From NCBI GenBank assembly GCA_028292065.1, contig JAQGNC010000624.1, positions 1 to 6,370 of the forward strand: DNA of 6,370 nt. The letters run 5' to 3'. Below are positions 1 through 4,629 of the stretch, piece by piece (the stretch's first letter is position 1; each line of letters opens with the position of its first letter). The notes under the pieces were generated by a model. It was given only the letters and a program-made list of their open reading frames with translations, was not told where the DNA came from and searched no databases. A program made the position numbers and the translations under genes. This DNA is from Betaproteobacteria bacterium (GTDB taxonomy: Bacteria > Pseudomonadota > Gammaproteobacteria > Burkholderiales > SG8-41).

Positions 1-627
1 GATGACCTGCCGCACGTGCTCAAGCCGCGCGCCGACGGCGGCGTGCTCGAGCACCGCGGGCAGGTCGAAGTCGTGTCCAGCCTGGCGCGCGACGGCAAGC
101 CGGTCTTTCGCGACCTGCGCTGGGGCGTGTACGTCACTTTCGCGGCCGACAGCGAATACGTGCGCCGCTGCTTTGCCGAATACGGCCTCGTCACCGACGA
201 CAGCGGCAACTACAGCGCGATGTACAAGCCTTATCACCTCATCGGCCTGGAGCTCGGGATATCGGCGGCGAGTGCGGGCCTGCGGGGGGAAGCGACCGGC
301 GCGCCGAACGATTTTCGCGGCGACGTCGTGGCGATCGCCAAACGCGACCTGACCGCCGGCGAGACGCTCGACGGCGAAGGCGGCTACACCGTGTACGGGA
401 GGCTGATGCCCGCGTCCGATTCGCTGCGCATCGGCGGCCTGCCGATCGGGCTCGCGCATCGAGTGCCGCTCACGCGTAACGTCGCCAGGGGACACGCGAT
501 CACCTGGAACGACGTCGCGGCGCCCGACACCGAAGCGTTTCGCGTGAGGCGCGAAATGGAACGGCTCTACGCCGGCAACGCGGCGCCCGCTGTCAAGGCG
601 AGCGCCCCGGCGCTGCTACGAAGCTGA
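1..627 (+). CDS. SAF-domain homoserine dehydrogenase-like oxidoreductase, C-terminal part (5' end outside window)
   Basis: The reading frame is open from base 1 and ends at TGA 625-627, giving 208 residues of a C-terminal fragment. The segment around residues 75-90 (YKPYHLIGLELGIS) and the block at about 105-175 (FRGDVVAIAKRDL, GEGGYTVYGRLMPASDSL, LPIGLAHRVPL) are characteristic of the COG4091 family, predicted homoserine dehydrogenase-like NAD(P)-dependent oxidoreductases carrying a C-terminal SAF domain. Family members are usually about 430-450 residues, so roughly half is missing, including the N-terminal Rossmann fold. The substrate is not defined by what is visible; members are often mislabelled as FlgA-like because of the SAF domain. 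The enzyme is expected to be cytoplasmic. The last 20 residues are a low-complexity Ala-rich tail. An ATG at base 16 is internal to the conserved region and is not the true start. The gene converges on the DUF5335 gene and overlaps its end by 12 bases. Confidence 0.85.
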   Translation, partial: DDLPHVLKPRADGGVLEHRGQVEVVSSLARDGKPVFRDLRWGVYVTFAADSEYVRRCFAEYGLVTDDSGNYSAMYKPYHLIGLELGISAASAGLRGEATGAPNDFRGDVVAIAKRDLTAGETLDGEGGYTVYGRLMPASDSLRIGGLPIGLAHRVPLTRNVARGHAITWNDVAAPDTEAFRVRREMERLYAGNAAPAVKASAPALLRS

Positions 628-966
628 CGCAGCCGGCGACGGCAGCATCAGCGGCTCGCGCAGCTTCACGATCTGCTTGACGCCGTCGCCGTCGACGACG
701 AGCAGGCTTTCGAGGCCGCCGATTCCTTCATCGACTTGGATCTCGCGCGGCTTGTGGATGAGGTGGTCCACTCCCTCCAGCGCGATCTCCAGGATGTCGC
801 CCTTCGGGTCGTAGGTGATGCCGAGCACGGGCAGCCACTCCGCTTCGATCTGCGCCCCGAGCTCGAGCGAATCGACTTCGATCTCCGCACGCATGCCCAG
901 CAAACCCGCGGACACGCGATCGAAGAAGGTACGCCACTTTTCCTTGTCCAGCTTTCGGGTAGCCAT
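616..966 (-). CDS. DUF5335 family protein
   Basis: This encodes 116 residues with the pattern of the DUF5335 family: an N-terminal KxKWRTFFDRVS segment (residues 8-19), EVDSLELGAQIEAEWLPVLG (about 30-49), ITYDPKGDILEIALEGVDHL (about 50-69), and a C-terminal VVDGDGVKQIVKLREP strand region. It has no signal peptide or membrane helix, so it is probably a small soluble cytoplasmic protein. The biochemical function of the family is unknown to me. The start is set by AGGAGAG (plus-strand 973-979), 6 bases before ATG. It lies 35 bases downstream of the hdeD-like gene on the same strand with no visible terminator between them, so the two are probably cotranscribed. Its 3' end overlaps the opposite-strand SAF-domain gene at 616-627. 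Confidence 0.85.
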   Translation of the reverse strand: MATRKLDKEKWRTFFDRVSAGLLGMRAEIEVDSLELGAQIEAEWLPVLGITYDPKGDILEIALEGVDHLIHKPREIQVDEGIGGLESLLVVDGDGVKQIVKLREPLMLPSPAASAS

Positions 967-1001
967 GAGTCACTCTCCTGATTGGAGTTGGTGCTGTCGT
1001 G

Positions 1002-1589
1002 TCAGGTCGCGGGCTGCCGCGGCATCCCGCTCGCCACGTCCCCCGGGGTCGCACGCCGCGCCCACTTGCGCGCGCGAAACGCCAGCGTCAGCAGGAGCAC
1101 GCCGGTGAGCGTCGCGTAAAAGCTGACCATCCACACCAGTGCGAGCGCCCCGGCCGCGGGGGACAGGAACACGAGCAGGCCGAAAACGATAGACACCACG
1201 CCTGCGAGCACGAGCAGCCATTCGCGCTCGATGCGCTTGCGCAGCCGTATCGCGACGACGATGTCGAGCACGCCGGTCACCAGCGCGTTGGCGCCCATCA
1301 GCAGCACGAGGACGAGCGCGGTGATCCCGGGATTGACCACCGCGATCACTCCCGCGGCGACGCTGACCACGCCCAGCAACAGAACCAGCCACCAGCCGGT
1401 GTCGGCGTTGCGGTTTTTTACCGCGCCGTAGATCGAGACCGCGCCGGCGACGAGGGCGTACGCCGCGAACAGCGCGACCAGCACGAGGAGGGTCATGCCG
1501 GGCCAGATCAGCGCCAGCACCCCGAACAGCACGGCTGCGGCGCCGCGCAGAGCAAGCATCCACCACGAACGTAAAAGTAGCTGGTCCAT
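1002..1589 (-). CDS. hdeD: HdeD-family (DUF308) six-helix membrane protein
   Basis: The product has 195 residues and about six hydrophobic helices (approximately 11-29, 32-54, 66-86, 88-113, 122-142 and 148-172), ending in a basic cytoplasmic tail (RARKWARR). This is the size and topology of the HdeD/DUF308 family, inner-membrane proteins linked to acid resistance in Escherichia coli. The three helix pairs look like diverged copies of one module, each with a P-G or S-P turn followed by a hydrophobic helix containing A-L-V-x-G-V/L. The start at 1589 is preferred over an in-frame upstream ATG at 1661 because GAAGGAG (plus-strand 1597-1603) lies 7 bases before it and the extra 24 residues would be Arg-rich and unlike the family. 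It sits downstream of the psiE-like gene on the same strand, separated by about 215 bases that include a heptamer array. The symbol denotes the family; the acid-resistance role is not shown here. Confidence 0.85.
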   Translation of the reverse strand: MDQLLLRSWWMLALRGAAAVLFGVLALIWPGMTLLVLVALFAAYALVAGAVSIYGAVKNRNADTGWWLVLLLGVVSVAAGVIAVVNPGITALVLVLLMGANALVTGVLDIVVAIRLRKRIEREWLLVLAGVVSIVFGLLVFLSPAAGALALVWMVSFYATLTGVLLLTLAFRARKWARRATPGDVASGMPRQPAT

Positions 1590-1718
1590 TGCATTACTCC
1601 TTCTGGGTTGATGATGAATGCGGAATGCCGCACGCGCTCGTTCGCGGCGATTCCACGTCATCGCACGGCCACGCCGCTCGCGTGACCTTCACGCATACCC
1701 GAGCCTGCATACATCATT
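1590..1718 (-). other. Leader/intergenic region upstream of the hdeD-like gene
   Basis: This stretch lies between the heptamer array and the hdeD-like start. It holds the Shine-Dalgarno sequence (1597-1603) and a short perfect inverted repeat, TGCGG-AATG-CCGCA, at 1619-1632. I could not identify a convincing -35/-10 pair on the minus strand; TATGCG, the reverse complement of plus-strand 1693-1698, is a weak -10 possibility. Whether hdeD has its own promoter here or depends on readthrough from psiE is not resolved. Confidence 0.35.
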
Positions 1719-1822
1719 CCTCACGCCTCACGCCTCACGCCTCACGCCTCACGCCTCACGCCTCACGCCTCACGCCTCACGCCTCACGCCTCACGCCTCA
1801 CGCCTCACGCCTCACGCCTCAC
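1719..1822. repeat. Perfect heptanucleotide tandem array, unit TCACGCC (GGCGTGA on the minus strand)
   Basis: Exact period-7 sequence runs from 1719 to 1822 (104 bases). It contains 14 full, identical copies of TCACGCC from 1721 to 1818, flanked by two matching bases on the left and four on the right. No copy carries a substitution, which points to recent expansion or active homogenisation by slippage. On the minus strand every unit contains TGA, and because 7 is not a multiple of 3, all three minus-strand frames are closed within 21 bases; on the plus strand the repeat has no stop in any frame. The array is in the psiE-hdeD interval and overlaps the 3' end of the psiE-like gene. It has no internal dyad, so it is neither a hairpin terminator nor CRISPR-like. 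Confidence 0.97.
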
Positions 1823-2287
1823 CTCCTGCCGCAGATCGCGGTCGCGCACGAGCCAGTACGCAGCGGCGAGCGACACCACGACCGCAGCCAGAGCGAAGAT
1901 GTGCGCAGGCGTCGCCTCGTTGTCGAGGATGATGAACTTGCGCGACACCGCGAGCAGCGCGATCAGGAGGACCGTCCTGACCTGGATGATGCTGCGCCGC
2001 TGCGTCGCGACCCGGATGATCGAATGCTTGAATTCGAGCGCGATCAGCACGATCATGATCTCGCCGAAGATCATCTGGAACGACTGGTAGTCGAGCGGGT
2101 CGAGAACGCCGCTGCCGATGAGCACGACGACCTGCTTCGCGAGCTCCCATGCCGCGATGACGATGATGAGGGCGACCAGCCACGTCACGAGCAGCGCGAT
2201 CACCTGCTCGAAGCGCTCGTAGATCGAGAGCGTCGCCCAGTTCTCCTTGAATTCGACGTACCGTTTGTCCAGCCCGCTCTCAGCCAC
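1805..2287 (-). CDS. psiE: PsiE-family (phosphate-starvation-inducible-like) membrane protein
   Basis: The product has 160 residues: a hydrophilic N-terminus (1-25) followed by four predicted helices at about 27-47, 70-88, 101-121 and 127-147. The segments IYERFEQVIALLVTW, FGEIMIVLIALEFKHSI and RKFIILD fit the PsiE family (about 136 residues in E. coli), inner-membrane proteins of unknown mechanism first found as phosphate-starvation-inducible. The start is GTG (2285-2287), with AAGGAG (plus-strand 2293-2298) 5 bases upstream. Its ribosome-binding site begins right after the TAA of the araC-like gene, so the two are likely cotranscribed and translationally linked. The final five codons (VRREA) and the TGA lie wholly inside the heptamer array, so the native C-terminus may have been replaced by repeat-encoded residues. 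The four-helix core looks complete. The family call is firm; phosphate control is not visible here. Confidence 0.85.
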   Translation of the reverse strand: MAESGLDKRYVEFKENWATLSIYERFEQVIALLVTWLVALIIVIAAWELAKQVVVLIGSGVLDPLDYQSFQMIFGEIMIVLIALEFKHSIIRVATQRRSIIQVRTVLLIALLAVSRKFIILDNEATPAHIFALAAVVVSLAAAYWLVRDRDLRQEVRREA

Positions 2288-2299
2288 CGCGTCTCCTTT

Positions 2300-3247
2300 T
2301 TATGCGCGCGCGCACGCGCCGTCGTCGGGTTCCTTGCGCACTCGCGCGCCGAGGTCGAGGCGAGCGGCAGCGCGAGGCCGCGCGTTCTCCTGCGCCGCCC
2401 GCGAGCACAGCCTGAAAGCGCGCGGCGTGATTCCCGCATAACGATGAAACACCGCGGTGAAATGGCCTTGTGTCTGGAAGCCGACGCTCCCCGCGACTTC
2501 GACCAGCGGCAGGTCGGTGTCGCTCAGGAGCGCCTTGGCGAGCTGGATGCGCTCGAGCGTGATGTACAGATGCGGCGGCATGCCCGCGGCATGTTTGAAC
2601 ATGCGCGCGAAGTGGTGAAGGCTCATGTGCACCATCGCCGCGAGATCGCGGATGTGCACCGGCTCGGCGATGTTCTCGGCGATGAAAGCGAGCACGCGGT
2701 TGAGCTTGTGGCGCGGCAGACCCACCGATTCGGACGTCGGCGCCTGGAACTCGCAGTGATGCGCGGCAAGGTGCACCGCAAGGACGCCGGCGAGAGACTC
2801 GAGGTATGCGCCGAGTGGAATGTGGCCCGCGCGGAAATCGCCGAGCAGGGTGTTTCCGATCTCGCGCACGAAAGGATCCGCGGCCGAGTAGGCGGCGGGG
2901 ACTTTCGGCACCGCCTTGCCCAGCGCGAGGCGCGAGCGATGCTCGAAATAGATGCGATCGAGCGTGATGACGACGGCGTCGGCGCGGCAGCCGTCGCGCT
3001 GCGCGGCGGCAATTGCGGTGACCTTGCTGTCGGCCGCCGACGCGCGATATGACATGTAAAAAAGCGGCTGACCGGCGGCGACCAGGATCTCAATGGCGTC
3101 GCGGCCGTGGCCCGCCGACGCCGCGGCTGCGTCCCGAAAGTATGCCACGCTCATGACCGCGCACGCGGCGCTCGAAGGCGGGTGCGAAGCTTCAGCCGGC
3201 GTGTATCCGGCGGCAGGTTCCAGCGGTAAAGCCGATGGCGCATCCAT
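2300..3247 (-). CDS. AraC-family transcriptional regulator
   Basis: The product has 315 residues. The C-terminal part (about 180-280) is a standard AraC/XylS DNA-binding domain with two helix-turn-helix units: the first at about 198-219 (IRDLAAMVHMSLHHFARMFK), the second at about 246-270, leading into the family signature VAGSVGFQTQGHFTAVFHRYAGITPRAFR (about 251-279). The N-terminal 170 residues probably carry ligand-sensing or dimerisation functions, but I do not recognise a named domain, so the inducer is unknown. A 35-residue basic, disordered tail follows the HTH domain. The start at 3247 is supported by GAGGAG (plus-strand 3255-3260), 7 bases upstream; a second ATG overlaps it out of frame. 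A candidate promoter lies about 45-75 bases upstream. The psiE-like gene follows after 12 bases, suggesting the regulator controls or is cotranscribed with the membrane-protein genes behind it. Confidence 0.9.
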   Translation of the reverse strand: MDAPSALPLEPAAGYTPAEASHPPSSAACAVMSVAYFRDAAAASAGHGRDAIEILVAAGQPLFYMSYRASAADSKVTAIAAAQRDGCRADAVVITLDRIYFEHRSRLALGKAVPKVPAAYSAADPFVREIGNTLLGDFRAGHIPLGAYLESLAGVLAVHLAAHHCEFQAPTSESVGLPRHKLNRVLAFIAENIAEPVHIRDLAAMVHMSLHHFARMFKHAAGMPPHLYITLERIQLAKALLSDTDLPLVEVAGSVGFQTQGHFTAVFHRYAGITPRAFRLCSRAAQENARPRAAARLDLGARVRKEPDDGACARA

Positions 3248-3291
3248 TTTTCCGCTCCTCGTGTTCCGCCCGGCGTTCGTGCGGACGTTCG

Positions 3292-3320
3292 AGGATAGGC
3301 GCGCGTCGGGTCACGAACAA
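3292..3320 (-). promoter_or_regulatory. Candidate sigma-70 promoter for the araC-like gene
   Basis: Read on the minus strand, TTGTTC (plus 3315-3320) and TATCCT (plus 3292-3297) are separated by 17 bases. They match the -35 and -10 consensus at roughly 3 and 4 of 6 positions with ideal spacing. Transcription would begin near 3285, leaving a leader of about 38 bases before the ATG at 3247. It lies in the 133-base gap behind the response-regulator gene. I saw no hairpin followed by a T-run that would end the upstream transcript. Confidence 0.4.
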
Positions 3321-3380
3321 TTGACCGTTGGTGCAATCGGGCATGGACGCCATGACCGCCATGTGGAAACGCTGTGCGCC

Positions 3381-3998
3381 TCAGGCGTCGCCACGCAGTT
3401 TCTGCGCCATCAGGACCAGGGCGGCGGCGGATCGGGCCTGCATCTTCTGCATGATGTGGCGGCGGTGTACTTTCACCGTGATCTCGGCGATGTTGAGCTC
3501 GTCGGCGGTCTGCTTGTTCAACAGGCCTTTCGCGACAAGAGCCATGACTTCGCGCTCGCGCACGGTGAGCGACTCGTAGCGGCGGCGCAGCGCCGCCATC
3601 TCGGCCCTGCCTTCGCGTGCGCTATCGTCGGCGACGAGCGCGTGCTCTATCGCCTCCACGAGATCGCTGTCGCGGAAAGGCTTCTGGAGGAATTCGGCCG
3701 CGCCCGCTTTCATCGCGCGCACCGACATCGGCACGTCGCCGTGGCCGGTCACGAAAATGATGGGCAGAGGGCGCCCGCTGCGCGAGATCTCGGTCTGCAG
3801 CTCGAGCCCGCTCAGGCCGGGCATGCGCACGTCGAGCACGAGACACGCGGGCGCGTCGGGCCGGTCGTAGCGCATGAATTCGACCGCGCTCGAGAAGGTC
3901 TCCACGTGGCGGCCCACGGCGCGAATGAGACTGCTCAACGCTTCGCGTACCGACCGATCGTCGTCCACGACGAACACGATTCCGTTGCGAATGCTCAT
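3381..3998 (-). CDS. FixJ/LuxR-type two-component response regulator
   Basis: The product has 205 residues. Residues 6-122 form a CheY-like receiver with the acidic pocket D12-D14, phosphoacceptor D56 (in CLVLDVRMPG), switch T84 (FVTGHGD) and conserved K106 (LQKPF). After a linker, residues 144-190 form a LuxR-type helix-turn-helix (LTVREREVMALVAKGLLNKQ, then EITVKVHRRHIMQKM). This architecture and length fit the FixJ group of DNA-binding regulators that are phosphorylated by a partner histidine kinase. No kinase gene lies in this window, so the partner and signal are unknown. I chose ATG 3998 because the receiver begins directly after it and GGGGGA (plus 4005-4010) lies 6 bases upstream. An in-frame GTG at 4025 would add nine residues but has no spaced ribosome-binding site. 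The gene diverges from the DUF3072 gene, and a strong inverted repeat lies 31 bases upstream of its start. Confidence 0.92.
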   Translation of the reverse strand: MSIRNGIVFVVDDDRSVREALSSLIRAVGRHVETFSSAVEFMRYDRPDAPACLVLDVRMPGLSGLELQTEISRSGRPLPIIFVTGHGDVPMSVRAMKAGAAEFLQKPFRDSDLVEAIEHALVADDSAREGRAEMAALRRRYESLTVREREVMALVAKGLLNKQTADELNIAEITVKVHRRHIMQKMQARSAAALVLMAQKLRGDA

Positions 3999-4028
3999 GG
4001 CCTGTCCCCCGTCTACGGACAACACCTC

Positions 4029-4053
4029 CGCTCGCCGGGTATTCCGGCGAGCG
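4029..4053. promoter_or_regulatory. Perfect 10-bp inverted repeat upstream of the response-regulator gene
   Basis: CGCTCGCCGG (4029-4038) and CCGGCGAGCG (4044-4053) are exact reverse complements around the 5-base loop GTATT. The dyad ends 31 bases before the regulator's ATG. It could be a protein-binding operator, possibly for autoregulation, or a very stable GC-rich hairpin in the leader mRNA. There is no adjacent T-run in the minus-strand direction, so a classical terminator is less likely. On the plus strand a T-rich stretch (4072-4077) follows only after 18 bases. Confidence 0.6.
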
Positions 4054-4079
4054 AATCGCCGCGGGTTGGTATTTTTGTG

Positions 4080-4094
4080 CAGACGTGTTGTCTG
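4080..4094. repeat. Short inverted repeat CAGAC-N5-GTCTG
   Basis: CAGAC (4080-4084) and GTCTG (4090-4094) form an exact 5-bp dyad around GTGTT. It lies in the divergent spacer between the response-regulator and DUF3072 genes, where an operator would be expected. Arms this short can occur by chance, so a functional role is only a possibility. Confidence 0.3.
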
Positions 4095-4232
4095 AGCGCG
4101 CCGCGTGCTGAATCACGGCGGATGATGCGTGCTGCGGTTTGTTACTGCAAGGAGCGTGCTCAATGTGCAGGCGACAGTGGGCCGTGGGCAGTGTGGCCGC
4201 TGCCTTGCGCTCACGGGCGCACTGGGCACGAT

Positions 4233-4252
4233 TCCTGTATTCCCATACAGTA
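4233..4252. promoter_or_regulatory. Candidate LexA (SOS) box upstream of the DUF3072 gene
   Basis: Bases 4235-4250 read CTGT-ATTCCCAT-ACAG, the exact CTGT-N8-ACAG core recognised by LexA in gamma- and betaproteobacteria. By hand alignment, the 20-base site 4233-4252 agrees with the E. coli consensus TACTGTATATATATACAGTA at 15 positions, including all eight core bases and the trailing TA. The dyad is perfect over six bases on each side. It ends 25 bases before the DUF3072 ATG, where a repressor would block transcription. The exact promoter is not clear; TGTATT (4236-4241) or CAGTAT (4248-4253) could be -10 elements. Confidence 0.5.
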
Positions 4253-4275
4253 TACCCGACGCAAAGGAGGCTCAC

Positions 4276-4503
4276 ATGACCGACAAGCAGACCCAGCAGC
4301 AAGCCGACCGCAGCAACATGGAGAAAGACCCTGACGACTGGACCACCGGCGACGAGCCGATGACCGGTGCGCAAAAGTCGTATCTGACGACGCTCTCCGA
4401 GGAAGCGAAAGTCGAGTTCGACGAAAGCCTCACCAAGGCGGAGGCGTCCAAGCGTATCGACGAATTGCAGGAGATCACAGGGCGCGGCAAGCCGAACCAC
4501 TGA
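4276..4503 (+). CDS. DUF3072 family small protein
   Basis: The product has 75 residues. The segment KDPDDWTTGDEPMTGAQKSY (residues 17-36), followed by LTTLSEEA and LTKAEASKRIDELQ (about 52-65), is the hallmark of DUF3072, a family of small, highly charged proteins of unknown function. There is no signal peptide or membrane helix, so it is expected to be cytoplasmic. The C-terminal KAEASKRIDEL helix resembles SAP-like or DUF3072-type helix motifs, but nucleic-acid binding is only a guess. The start at 4276 is fixed by a near-perfect AAAGGAGG (4263-4270), 5 bases upstream; longer in-frame versions starting at 4129 read through non-conserved sequence. A LexA-like box lies just upstream. The gene is divergent from the response regulator and is followed after 126 bases by the diguanylate cyclase. 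Confidence 0.88.
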   Translation: MTDKQTQQQADRSNMEKDPDDWTTGDEPMTGAQKSYLTTLSEEAKVEFDESLTKAEASKRIDELQEITGRGKPNH

Positions 4504-4524
4504 CCGGGTGTCCCCAAACGGCGG

Positions 4525-4544
4525 CTGTCCGGGTCTCCCGACAG
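4525..4544 (+). other. Stem-loop in the DUF3072-cyclase spacer
   Basis: CTGTCCGGG (4525-4533) pairs with CCCGACAG (4537-4544) around the loop TCT, leaving one bulged C. It begins 21 bases after the DUF3072 stop. There is no T-run behind it, so it is not a standard intrinsic terminator. It could act as an mRNA 3'-end stabiliser or partial attenuator between the two genes. Confidence 0.35.
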
Positions 4545-4608
4545 ACAGCGCCGGCCGTTCGCTGCAGGATGCCGCGCTGTCCATTTCCCCTGTATCGCGT
4601 GCGCCCCG

Positions 4609-4620
4609 GGCCGCGCGGCC
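4609..4620. repeat. 12-bp perfect palindrome just before the diguanylate cyclase start
   Basis: GGCCGCGCGGCC is self-complementary over all 12 bases and ends 9 bases before the ATG at 4630, where a ribosome-binding site would normally sit. No Shine-Dalgarno sequence is visible there. In GC-rich DNA such a palindrome can arise by chance, so its role is uncertain. Confidence 0.4.
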
Positions 4621-4629
4621 TGCCCCACG

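Noticed and set aside
1719..1822. CRISPR array or intrinsic terminator at the heptamer tract
   Set aside because: There are no spacers, the unit is only 7 bases, and the sequence has no dyad symmetry or T-run.
1589..3052. Long plus-strand open frame (487 codons) containing a SRLTPHA repeat
   Set aside because: It runs antisense to psiE and araC, which have clear family signatures. Its repeat peptide is only the translated heptamer array, and the rest is the charged, low-complexity type typical of shadow frames in GC-rich DNA.
4003..4021. TGTCC/GGACA dyad that would hide the response-regulator ribosome-binding site
   Set aside because: The arms are only 5 bp around a 9-base loop, too weak to claim a regulatory hairpin.
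3093..4334. Plus-strand open frame of 413 codons across the response regulator
   Set aside because: It is antisense to the FixJ-type gene and the araC 5' end, shows no recognisable domain, and covers the divergent promoter region and the start of DUF3072 in a coherent competing frame.
4525..4544. Second LexA box or rho-independent terminator
   Set aside because: CTGT and ACAG are 12 bases apart instead of 8, and no T-run follows the stem, so neither assignment holds.
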